This document shows positions 36,492 through 43,829 of a DNA stretch of 64,000 bases, in pieces (the first letter of the stretch is position 1; each line of letters begins with the position of its first letter). The position numbers and the translations under genes are program-made. The notes beneath the pieces are model-generated. The model worked only from the letters and a program-made list of their open reading frames with translations. It was not told the DNA's origin and did not search any database. The stretch lies in NCBI RefSeq assembly GCF_019645855.1, contig NZ_CP080999.1:4402001-4466000 (forward strand). The letters run 5' to 3'. The stretch comes from Mycobacterium malmoense. GTDB lineage: Bacteria; Actinomycetota; Actinomycetes; Mycobacteriales; Mycobacteriaceae.

Positions 36492-36687
36492 GGAATTCGT
36501 CCGCGATTACGAAACCAAGTGGCTCGACAAACCCCTCCCCGCGCTCGACGGCCGCACCCCACGCCAGGCCGCCGGCGACCCAACCCGCCGCGGCGACCTG
36601 GTCAAGCTCCTGGACAGCTTCCCCATCGGTGCGGCCGCGCGCGGCGGCATGGACGTCGACCGGCTGCGCGTCGCGCTCGGTCTGTAG
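36492..36687 (+). pseudogene. Duplicate of the SEC-C gene 3' end
   Basis: 196 bp with only about three differences from 34601-34796, including the stop codon. The frame encodes the final ~64 residues of the SEC-C protein with no start. It marks the left boundary of the right-hand duplicate and, with 34601-34796, forms a near-perfect direct repeat around the 1.7 kb that contain the GNAT tail, MITE and DUF6883/DUF4926 pair. Confidence 0.88.
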
Positions 36688-36700
36688 CGTCGCGGGGCGT

Positions 36701-37708
36701 TCACTCCGGGGCCGTCGCGCCGATCTCGGCCGCAAACTCGCGGAATCCGTTGTGGCCTGGTAGCTTTCGCAGATACTGCGCGGTGAGGTCGCGAGCGGCG
36801 TCGGTGTTGCCGCGTCGGTGCGCGACCCGCGCGGAAAGCAATGTCTGCTCCGGACCGCCCAGTGCGGAGTGGTTGGTGATCCTGTCGAGCAGACCGCCCT
36901 CGGTGTCCGCGAGGTTTTCCAGCAGCAGACCGTGCCATTCCGCCAGCGCGCCGGCTCGCTCCTGCCCGGTATCGCGGTAACGCCGTACGCGGCGTGTCGA
37001 CGCGCCGGATTCGTCCAGCGCCCGCACGTACTGCTCGGCGAAACCTTCCCACGTGTCCGCAACGCGCAGCATCCGCGCCAGTACCACGGCGAGCGAAGTC
37101 TCCTTCGCCGCGATCGAGCCCTCGCCGTAGCGCGTCCAGCCGTACCTGGACTCCCACCGGATCAGTTGCGGCGCAGCGGTTTCGGCGAACACCTGAAAAC
37201 CGTGGCGCTGCCATGTCCACGCCCACAAGGCGGCGGCCGCATCGGACACGACGAAGCCCGCCGCCGCCACCGGATCTTCGGAGCGGAAGTAGTTATAACC
37301 GCCGACTTCGCACGCGAGGTCGATCAGTAGCTCCAGGGCGGACGCCGCCGGTCCGGCGTCCTCGGCACGCAGCGCGTCCTGGGCTCCGATGGCAAGGCGC
37401 TTGAAGGTGAAGCGCCAGCGCGACCGCTCGCGTGGCGACACCCTCCGGTCGCCGCCCAGGTACGCGCCGGATCGCGCCAGCGCCACGAAGTCGTCGACCT
37501 CGTCGCGCACCGTCTCCGGGTCCGGCGGCGCCTTCGCCGAACGCTTGGAGCGTGCATGCCCGTCGCCCGCAAGCTCGACCTCGATGCGCTCCCGCACGTT
37601 CGCCGTGCCGCGCCAGTACAGGTTCCAGAGCACCTTGCGCAGCCGATCGTCGTCGAGCCCCGACATCGCGCGGAAGAACTGCTCGCGGTCCATTCGCTTT
37701 GCCGCCAC
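36701..37708 (-). CDS. Conserved protein of unknown function, convergent partner of SEC-C gene (335 aa)
   Basis: No domain can be named with confidence; the N-terminus MDREQFFRAMSGLDDDRLRK and following RGTANVRERIEVELAG recall DUF6880-like proteins (tentative). Mostly helical, without signal peptide or membrane segment; aromatic clusters WAWTWQRHGFQVF and WESRYGWTRYG are striking. The C-terminal LPGHNGFREFAAEIGATAPE is duplicated at 34805-34880. ATG 37708 or the sixth-codon ATG could start it. Its conserved convergent placement after a SEC-C tail in both duplicates suggests the two genes travel together. Confidence 0.7.
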   Translation of the reverse strand: MAAKRMDREQFFRAMSGLDDDRLRKVLWNLYWRGTANVRERIEVELAGDGHARSKRSAKAPPDPETVRDEVDDFVALARSGAYLGGDRRVSPRERSRWRFTFKRLAIGAQDALRAEDAGPAASALELLIDLACEVGGYNYFRSEDPVAAAGFVVSDAAAALWAWTWQRHGFQVFAETAAPQLIRWESRYGWTRYGEGSIAAKETSLAVVLARMLRVADTWEGFAEQYVRALDESGASTRRVRRYRDTGQERAGALAEWHGLLLENLADTEGGLLDRITNHSALGGPEQTLLSARVAHRRGNTDAARDLTAQYLRKLPGHNGFREFAAEIGATAPE

Positions 37709-38058
37709 GAAGGCGATTATCTCCCGCTCTCATCGGATTTCAGCATCGGATCCGCATCCCCATTGTGGGATTGTGGGCATAACCCCACGCGTTCCTGAAG
37801 CGATCACCCAAAACCCTTCGAAAGTCCCATGGGTCTAAGTTCTTCAGAGTTATGTCCAGCTCGCCAGCCGTCTGACGTCGACACGAAACTACGGTCACAT
37901 TCCATGCCAGCTGGGCAAGATCATCACCTCGCCGCCCTGGCCAGAAGGGCCTACCACACCCACACGCCATCCACGCAGCTGTACCGCGACAGTCACCGTG
38001 CGCCCACGGTGGATGCTGGCATCAGTATCACCGTCCGAACAGTCACTATGCTCGACTG
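37709..38058. other. Gene-free stretch with dispersed repeat, upstream of tacA
   Basis: 350 bp. It contains the dispersed repeat at 37785-37890 and, near 38040, the tacA promoter region. The sequence is visibly AT-richer than its neighbours. No gene is supported. Confidence 0.5.
37785..37890 (-). repeat. Dispersed ~100-bp repeat, copy 1
   Basis: Shares long exact words with 53672-53772: AGTTCTTC, AGTTATGTCCAGCTCG, CGAAAGT. On the minus strand the two copies encode similar peptides, GELDITLKNLDPWDFRRVLG here and AELDITRKNLCSWHFRGALS there, so it may be a relic of a coding sequence or a small gene family. No start or full-length homologue is recognised. Confidence 0.6.
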
Positions 38059-38346
38059 GTGAGCGATCGTGCTATCAAACCCCGACGTCATCGGCTGGAG
38101 GTCCGCGTTACCCCAGAGCAGGACACGCTCATCCGTCATGCGGCCGACCTCGAGGACACCACAGTGACGGCATTCGTGCTCGACACCGTCACCTCGCGGG
38201 CGAAGCGGGTAGTGAAGCAACACCACGATTTGGTGTTATCTGACCGGGCGTTCGACCGATTCATCGCCGAGCTCGACAAGCCGGCCCAGCCCGTGCCAGA
38301 GCTGGTCGACCTGTTCAAGAACAACCCGAAGCTTCGCGAGGTGTGA
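38059..38346 (+). CDS. tacA: TacA-type antitoxin, DUF1778 ribbon-helix-helix (95 aa)
   Basis: N-terminal ribbon-helix-helix (RLEVRVTPEQDTLIRHAADL) and C-terminal toxin-binding tail (SDRAFDRFIAELDKPAQPVP). DUF1778 antitoxins neutralise adjacent GNAT toxins and repress their own promoter. GTG 38059 start; the stop overlaps the toxin start by four bases. It resembles the Rv0918/Rv0919 pair of M. tuberculosis. Confidence 0.88.
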   Translation: MSDRAIKPRRHRLEVRVTPEQDTLIRHAADLEDTTVTAFVLDTVTSRAKRVVKQHHDLVLSDRAFDRFIAELDKPAQPVPELVDLFKNNPKLREV

Positions 38347-38919
38347 GCCGCGCCCCGCGACGCCGGCTCGAAAGGCTCAATGCCCACCACGATGTCAGCA
38401 CCTTCGACTGGGGAAACGAGGTGCTCGACCAGTGGCTTCGCCGCCACGCACTGGCAGCACAACGCATGGACTCGGTGCGGACGTTCGTCGTCACTCGAAG
38501 TGGACGCGTCGTCGGCTACTTCAGCCTGACCATGGGCTCAGTACTTCGAGCCGAGGCTCCTGCAAAGCTCGTTCGCGGCATGCCGGCGTATCCGGTGCAT
38601 GGTGTTGCTGACCGGGCTGGCAGTCGACCGGTCAGAGCAGGGAAAGGGCGTTGGCGCAACCCTTCTCGCCGAGGCACTGCGGAAGGCAGTCGCGGCCGGG
38701 GAGGTCGCTGCGGCACGCCTTGTCGTGGTCGACGCTGTCGACGAAGAAGCGGCGGCGTTTTACGAGCGATACGGTTTGATCCGAGTTCCCGAGCATCCGC
38801 TCCGGCTCTATAGGCGTATCAAAGACGTTCGTGCCAGCTTTGATTCGTCCGACGTCGACGTGCCGACCAAGGAAGTGGGCGCCGGGCTGGGGCTCACCTG
38901 TCGCATCAGATTGTTATGA
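38343..38919 (+). pseudogene. tacT: TacT-type GNAT toxin, frameshifted
   Basis: TacT toxins acetylate aminoacyl-tRNA and stop translation. The first 85 residues are in one frame (MSRAPRRRLERLNAHHDVST ... LVRGMPAYPV). The rest continues in the next frame from 38599: LTGLAVDRSEQGKGVGATLL (acetyl-CoA loop with QGKGVG), then EEAAAFYERYGLIRVPEHPL. The change of frame is near 38598 and fits a single-base indel. Unless it is a sequencing error or a programmed shift, only a truncated, inactive protein is made. Its end overlaps the convergent vapC stop. Confidence 0.82.
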
Positions 38920-39292
38920 CCTCAACGCCTGGCATCGCAGAGTAGTCGCTGCCCTGGGTCACGATCGGAATGCCATGCGCCATGGCAGTTGCCGCAATCC
39001 AACTGTCGTTGATCGGTGCTCGCAGGTTGGCGGCGCGCTTGGATACCAGCAATGCCCACGCTTCGGAGACCGTCTCGTCGATGCTCAGTGGTTCGAACCG
39101 CTGAGCAAGCTGGTATGTGGAGAGCCGGCGTGCGGCGGTGTCCGGGTCACTGGCTTGCAGGACACCCAGCCGCAGCTCACCCAGTGTGATCACCGAGACG
39201 CCCCACTCGTGTTCGGTAAATCGGTCGTCGTCGAATCGTGCCGCCTCGATCCCGATGAAGATGGACGTGTCGGCGAGGGCCCGCCGAACCAT
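38906..39292 (-). CDS. vapC: VapC-type PIN-domain toxin (128 aa)
   Basis: RNase toxin. The PIN acidic residues are in place: LADTSIFIG (first Asp), ITLGELRLGVLQA (Glu), and APINDSWIAATAMAHG followed by IVTQGSDYSAM (C-terminal Asp pair). ATG 39292 shares its A with the vapB TGA stop (TGATG), so expression is coupled. The target RNA is unknown. Confidence 0.92.
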   Translation of the reverse strand: MVRRALADTSIFIGIEAARFDDDRFTEHEWGVSVITLGELRLGVLQASDPDTAARRLSTYQLAQRFEPLSIDETVSEAWALLVSKRAANLRAPINDSWIAATAMAHGIPIVTQGSDYSAMPGVEVITI

Positions 39293-39549
39293 CACCACGA
39301 CACGTCGTCCGTGGTCCGTGTCAGCGTCTCCCGTAGTTCCTCGCTGAGGTTGGTGGTATCGGGACCCAGGCGCATGAGTTCGCCGATTACCTCCGCTGCC
39401 GGTAGCCATTGGCGGCGCCGTGTGAGTGGGACTATGCGCGCCACAGGACGGTTGTCCTTGAGCACCTCGATCTCCTCGCCTGCCGCAACTCGCCGCAGCA
39501 CCTCAGCGGTGCGGTTACGGAGATCGCGGGCGGGTATCGTAGCAGCCAT
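39292..39549 (-). CDS. vapB: VapB/Phd-YefM-type antitoxin (85 aa)
   Basis: N-terminal MAATIPARDLRNRTAEVLRR followed by GEEIEVLKDNRPVARIVPL is the standard Phd/YefM DNA-binding and dimerisation fold; the C-terminal helix (LSEELRETLTRTTDD) should bind VapC. ATG 39549. The cognate toxin follows directly, overlapping by one base. It is expected to autorepress its promoter within 39550-39700. Confidence 0.9.
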   Translation of the reverse strand: MAATIPARDLRNRTAEVLRRVAAGEEIEVLKDNRPVARIVPLTRRRQWLPAAEVIGELMRLGPDTTNLSEELRETLTRTTDDVSW

Positions 39550-39719
39550 GCTACGAGTGTAGCGGATACTGGGCGTTATTTGACGAGGACGGCAGCCCAT
39601 CGCCAGTCGGCGCTGGCGGCAGCCAGTCGCCGCCGGATCGGCTGCAGTGTTGCAGAAAAAGCATCGCCGTCATCGAGCGCACGACCGACCCTACTTATAT
39701 GCCTGCGCGTCCCCGCGTG

Positions 39720-39748
39720 TTGACAGACAACTTCGTGATTGCGAATAT
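39720..39748 (+). promoter_or_regulatory. Sigma-A-type promoter of the AbiE operon
   Basis: TTGACA (39720-39725) and GAATAT (39743-39748) are spaced by 17 bp. Transcription would start about seven bases further on, at 39755-39756, which is the A of the in-frame ATG of the AbiEi gene, so the mRNA is probably leaderless. Confidence 0.6.
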
Positions 39749-39755
39749 GTCTGTT

Positions 39756-40421
39756 ATGGAATTCGTTGCGGCGATGGATGCCGCACGACGGCTCGGCGTG
39801 ACGACGCGGCAGGTGCAATACCTCGTGGCACGTGGCGACCTATGCCCTGTGGCGCGCGGCTTGATCGACCGCACTTCGCTGGATCGGTTTATCGCCATCC
39901 GGCAAGGGGCTCGGCACCGCGCCTGGTCGGAAGGCACCGCGTGGGCTGCTGTGGCGATGCTGTCAGATTTGCCCGCGCCTTGGCTTGGCCCCACGCAACG
40001 CTCGAGGCTGAGGGGCGCGATCCGGCAGTTGACCGGGACCGAACTGGTCGGCCGCACTCGCGGACGCGCCCGGGTGCACCGATATCGAGGCCATTCGCGG
40101 GCGGCTGAACGACTACGACATGAAGTGGTCGATACCTCCGGCTCGGCCACCACGCTTGGGTTGGTCGAGGCGCCGGACCGGGTAGACGGTTATGTCCCCG
40201 CCCACGAGCTCACCGAGATCGTCACCCGCCACGCTCTCATCGAGGATGTCGACGGTCAATACACTTTGCGGGCGACCGAAATGGACCTGGCGACGGTGCG
40301 TGCTCTCGCTGACGACGCACCGGTGCTCTCAGCGCTCGACCTCGCCGAATCACTTGACATCCGGGAGAGTCAGACCGGCCTGAATTTCCTCGACCACAGG
40401 CTGCAGCGGCTCAATGCGTGA
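39756..40421 (+). CDS. AbiEi-type antitoxin, type IV/MenA-like (221 aa)
   Basis: N-terminal helix-turn-helix MDAARRLGVTTRQVQYLVAR then RGLIDRTSLDRFIAI, followed by a C-terminal AbiEi_3-like domain with strands around HELTEIVTRHALIEDVDGQY. It should repress the operon and counter the downstream nucleotidyltransferase toxin. The start ATG 39756 is chosen because a consensus promoter places the RNA 5' end there; ATG 39699 and 39747 lie within or before the promoter. Its end overlaps the toxin start by eight bases. A broken copy of its 3' end is at 36149-36235. Confidence 0.78.
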   Translation: MEFVAAMDAARRLGVTTRQVQYLVARGDLCPVARGLIDRTSLDRFIAIRQGARHRAWSEGTAWAAVAMLSDLPAPWLGPTQRSRLRGAIRQLTGTELVGRTRGRARVHRYRGHSRAAERLRHEVVDTSGSATTLGLVEAPDRVDGYVPAHELTEIVTRHALIEDVDGQYTLRATEMDLATVRALADDAPVLSALDLAESLDIRESQTGLNFLDHRLQRLNA

Positions 40422-41193
40422 ACGGACCACGATTGACGTCGTCGCAGCGCCGGGTGGCTGGCCAAAACCATGGCCGAACGTCGCTGAACTCACCGAGCAC
40501 CTACACAGCGATCGATGGTCGCTCGTCGGGGGCCTCATGGTCCAGCTGCACGCCGTACATCGTGGCGTCGGAATCATCCGCCCTACCAACGACGTCGACA
40601 TCATGTTGCACGTCGAGACCTCCCGAGGCGTGCCGGCCGCGGCCGCGACCGCGCTCGAATCCCTCGGATACCGCCTAACAACTCCGGTCGATCCACGAAA
40701 TGAATTCGCGCATCGATTCATCCGCGGTGACACCCGCGTTGACGTAGTGGCCAGTGCCGCAGACACAGTTGACGTGCTCCTCGCCGACCACGCCGCGCCA
40801 CGGGTAGTGGAGAAATTACGAGGACGCACAATGGTGAAGGTAGAAGGCGGAACCCAAGCGTTGCGTCGCACCATCAACGCTCGCCTGCAAATTGGCACGG
40901 GCCAGACAACCACCATCAGCGTTCCCGACGCGTTCGGCGCGCTAGTTCTCAAAGTCGCTGCCTACCAAACCGACACCCGCGACCGAGGCCGGCATCTGTA
41001 CGACGCCGCCGTCTTGCTGTGCTGCATCGAAGACCCGTACGTCGAAAGAGAGCGATTCGCGGGATCTGATAGAAAAAGACTGAGGTTACTTGCAAACTCT
41101 CTTTCGGCGGATCATCCTGCATGGCAACGTATCCCGCCCGGGATCCGTGCTGAAGGCCAAGCCGCACTGCGGCTGCTTTCAACGCCAGCGTGA
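40414..41193 (+). CDS. AbiEii-type nucleotidyltransferase toxin (259 aa)
   Basis: Nucleotidyltransferase fold with WSLVGGLMVQLHA, RPTNDVDIMLHV (the D-x-D metal site, residues ~58-60) and DTRVDVVAS (third Asp). The C-terminal half includes PDAFGALVLKVAAYQTDTRD and GRHLYDAAVLLCC, as in AbiEii/MenT toxins, which modify tRNA ends or otherwise block growth. GTG/ATG start at 40414 inside the antitoxin gene. The pair forms a two-gene operon behind a strong promoter. The exact subfamily cannot be set without alignment. Confidence 0.82.
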   Translation: MRERTTIDVVAAPGGWPKPWPNVAELTEHLHSDRWSLVGGLMVQLHAVHRGVGIIRPTNDVDIMLHVETSRGVPAAAATALESLGYRLTTPVDPRNEFAHRFIRGDTRVDVVASAADTVDVLLADHAAPRVVEKLRGRTMVKVEGGTQALRRTINARLQIGTGQTTTISVPDAFGALVLKVAAYQTDTRDRGRHLYDAAVLLCCIEDPYVERERFAGSDRKRLRLLANSLSADHPAWQRIPPGIRAEGQAALRLLSTPA

Positions 41194-41214
41194 CAATCGA
41201 GGGGCTATGCCTCG

Positions 41215-41440
41215 CTACGCCCGCTGCGCGGCCACAACAAGTTCCCCGGCACGGCGTCCTCGACCTCTTTGGCAGCGCGGCGGCCATAGCCGGCCATCAG
41301 CTCGGATGACGGCGTCACCGTCACGTCCCAGCCGTGGCGACGAAACCAGTCGCCGACGTCTTCGCGCTCCTCGAAGTACCACAGCTCGTCGGTCTCCTGG
41401 GAATCTCACGCTGCGGGTCCAATTCGGCCGGCACGGCGGC
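41215..41440 (-). pseudogene. Truncated 3' end of SAM-dependent methyltransferase (right duplicate)
   Basis: About 225 bp match the end of the intact gene at 41787-42010. A base is missing in the final NLFVAAQRA region (the plus strand reads GCCACAACAAG instead of GCCACGAACAAG), and the copy stops at 41440. Together with 36248-36491 it is the second broken tail of this gene, both located after AbiE sequences. Confidence 0.82.
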
Positions 41441-41786
41441 GAGCCAAAGTCGGGCGTCAATCCCCGTGTGTCACATCGGTCACTGGCTGGGCCGGCATAC
41501 GACAATGTGCCCACCTCCGCGCGACAGCCACCATGTTTGTCGCTCGGAAGTGGGCAGAAGAGTATGTGCCCGCCACGCCGAGACGCACGTGACATATGTG
41601 ACCACCACGAGGTGTCCGACGTGGCCGCCCTGCCTTGCGGGCCACGATATAGCAGCGACGGTTGCTGCGGTTTAATTCCTCTGAATGAGGTGGCACACCA
41701 GCCTATTTCGCGGCCCGTACCCTGGTCAGCGATGCTCAGCGCCAAGATTGGATCATGCCGAGCGACTCGGAAAACTTGCGGTCTCG
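41441..41786. other. Gene-free stretch with IS-end-like inverted repeat
   Basis: 346 bp between the broken and intact methyltransferase ends. It contains the nested inverted repeat at 41469-41601; the remainder shows no supported gene on either strand. Confidence 0.5.
41469..41601. repeat. Nested inverted repeat, possible IS-end or MITE remnant
   Basis: Outer arms GTCACATCGGTCAC (41469-41482) and GTGACATATGTGAC (41588-41601) pair at 12 of 14 positions. Inner arms TGCCCACCTCCGCGCGAC (41507-41524) and GTCGCTCGGAAGTGGGCA (41538-41555) pair at 16 of 18 around a 13-nt loop. Repeated terminal words of this kind resemble IS21-family ends; no transposase remains. Confidence 0.5.
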
Positions 41787-42728
41787 CTACGCCCGCTGTG
41801 CGGCCACGAACAAGTTCCCCGGCACGGCGTCCTCCACCTCTTTGGCGGCGCCGCGGCCATAGCCGGCCATCAGCTCGAGTGACGGCGTCACCGTCACGCC
41901 CCAGCCGTGCCGGCGGAACCAGTCGCCGACGTCTTCGCGCTCCTCGAAATACCACAGCTCGTCGGTCCTGGGAACCTCTCGGTCCGGGTCCAGGTCGGCC
42001 ATCAACGCACGAATCCGCTCCATCCGCTCGCGACGCCTGGCGCGAAACTCGGGGTCGAGAAACTTTGGTCCCAGCGCCTCCACGGCAACCCGGCTGCCGG
42101 CGATGGTGAGACCCTGAACACGCTCGAACAGCAAATCTTGGGCCGCAGCCGGCAGATACGGCATCAGCCCTTCGGCCGACCAGACGCTGGGCGCCGAGGC
42201 GTCAAAACCCGCCCGCCGCAACGCCGTTGGCCAGTCCTGGCGCAGGTCTACCGGGACGGCGACCCGATTGCAGGCGGGCTGCGCCCCGTGCTCGGCCAAC
42301 GTCGACGATTTGAACTCCAGCACCCTGGGTTGGTCGAGCTCGTAGACGGTGACGCCGTCGGGCCAGGGCAGCCGCCACGCCCGCGAGTCCAGGCCCGCCG
42401 CCAGGATCACCGCCTGGCGAATGCCCGCGCCGGTCGCGTCGAGGAAGAACTGGTCGAAAAACGCTGTGCGCGAAGCCATATAGCCGACCATCGCCTTCAT
42501 CTGCAGCGCCACCTCGGGTTCGGCCTCGAGTAACTCGGGGGCCAGCGTCGAAGCCGAATACCAGTTCCACACTCCGTCGCCGGCGGCGTCAAGGAAGACC
42601 TGCGCGAACGGGTCACTGATCAAAGGATTTTCGCTTCGGGTCTCCGCCGCCCGGGCCGACGCCACCCCCAGCGCCGTCGCCCCCACACTCTCGGTGATCT
42701 CCCAGCTGTCGTTGTCGGTTCTGGCCAC
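41787..42728 (-). CDS. SAM-dependent methyltransferase, TIGR00027/LCM-like (313 aa)
   Basis: Mycobacterial class of putative O-methyltransferases. The hallmark N-terminus is WEITESVGATALGVASARAA then NPLISDPFAQVFLDAAGDG; the SAM site is QAVILAAGLDSRAWRLPWPD followed by VYELDQPRVLEFK; the motif VWSAEGLMPYLPAAAQDLLF is also typical. GTG 42728 has GAGAGGAAC upstream and gives exactly the length of its tandem paralogue. The substrate is unknown. Two broken copies of its 3' end lie at 36248-36491 and 41215-41440. Confidence 0.88.
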   Translation of the reverse strand: MARTDNDSWEITESVGATALGVASARAAETRSENPLISDPFAQVFLDAAGDGVWNWYSASTLAPELLEAEPEVALQMKAMVGYMASRTAFFDQFFLDATGAGIRQAVILAAGLDSRAWRLPWPDGVTVYELDQPRVLEFKSSTLAEHGAQPACNRVAVPVDLRQDWPTALRRAGFDASAPSVWSAEGLMPYLPAAAQDLLFERVQGLTIAGSRVAVEALGPKFLDPEFRARRRERMERIRALMADLDPDREVPRTDELWYFEEREDVGDWFRRHGWGVTVTPSLELMAGYGRGAAKEVEDAVPGNLFVAAQRA

Positions 42729-42730
42729 GC

Positions 42731-43672
42731 TCAGTTCCTCTCGGCTGCCACGAACAAGGTCTGGGGGGCGGCGTCGTCGATGCCCTGCGGGGGCCTGCGG
42801 TCGTAGCTGGCCATCAACTCCTCCGCCGGGGTCACCGCCACGTCCCAACCATGGCGTCGCAACCAGTCGCCGACGTCTTCCCGCTCCTCGAAATACCACA
42901 GGTCTTGGACATCGGGGATGTCGCGTTGCGGCTCCAGTTTGGCCATCAGGTCGCGCACCCGCTGCATCGTCTCGCGCTGCTTGGCGCGGGCGGCCTCGTC
43001 GAGAAAGTCGGGACCGGGCGCCTCCACGGCGATCCGGCTACCGGAGGCGCTCAGCGCTTGGACGCGCTCGAAGAGCAGGTCCTGGGCGGCCGCCGGCAAG
43101 AACGGCAACAGCCCCTCGGCCGACCAGGCGCTGCGCGCCGAGGCGTCAAAACCGGCCTGCCGCAACGCCGCCGGCCAGTCGTGGCGCAGGTCGACCGGAA
43201 CGTGCACCAGGTTGCACGTCGGCCGCGCGCCGGCTTCCCGCAACGTCGAGGACTTGAACTCCAGCACCCGCGGCTGGTCGAGCTCGTAGACCGTGGTGCC
43301 ATCGGGCCAGGGCAGCCGCCACGCCCGCGAGTCCAAACCCGCCGCCAGGATCACCACCTGATGTGCGCCCGCGCGGGCCGCGTCGAGGAAGAACCGGTCG
43401 AAAAACGACGTCCTCGCGGCCATGTAGTCGACCATTCCCTGCATCCGCGGCTTCAGGTCGGGTTCGGCCTCGGCGATCTCGGCGGGCAGGTCGGGCGCGG
43501 CGAACCAATTCCACATGCCATCGCCGGCCGCGTCGAGAAACACCCGCGCAAAAGGATCGCTGATTAGTGGGTTTTCGCTCTCGGTCTCCGCCGCTCGGGC
43601 CGCAGCGACGCCCAGCGCCGTCGCACCCACGCTCTCGGTGATCTCCCACGTGTCGTTGTCGGTTCTGGCCAC
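42731..43672 (-). CDS. SAM-dependent methyltransferase, tandem paralogue (313 aa)
   Basis: Same family and length as the gene that follows it two bases later; the two arose by tandem duplication. SAM motif QVVILAAGLDSRAWRLPWPD, acidic VYELDQPRVLEFK, and SAWSAEGLLPFLPAAAQDLL. The GTG at 43672 is preferred over ATG 43678 or 43687 because GGAGGA is correctly spaced for it and the resulting N-terminus VARTDND matches the paralogue. Substrate unknown. Confidence 0.87.
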   Translation of the reverse strand: MARTDNDTWEITESVGATALGVAAARAAETESENPLISDPFARVFLDAAGDGMWNWFAAPDLPAEIAEAEPDLKPRMQGMVDYMAARTSFFDRFFLDAARAGAHQVVILAAGLDSRAWRLPWPDGTTVYELDQPRVLEFKSSTLREAGARPTCNLVHVPVDLRHDWPAALRQAGFDASARSAWSAEGLLPFLPAAAQDLLFERVQALSASGSRIAVEAPGPDFLDEAARAKQRETMQRVRDLMAKLEPQRDIPDVQDLWYFEEREDVGDWLRRHGWDVAVTPAEELMASYDRRPPQGIDDAAPQTLFVAAERN

Positions 43673-43829
43673 CCTCATGTCCTCCATTCGCTAGCACGTC
43701 TAGGTACCGACCCTACGCGCGCCGCATGTGAAGAAGCTGTCCTGGAATCAGGTATCCGGTTAACTTGTCGGCGAACCAGCAAGCAGAATTAGCCAGCGGT
43801 GCCGGGCCGATCCGAAGGATCGTAAGAAC

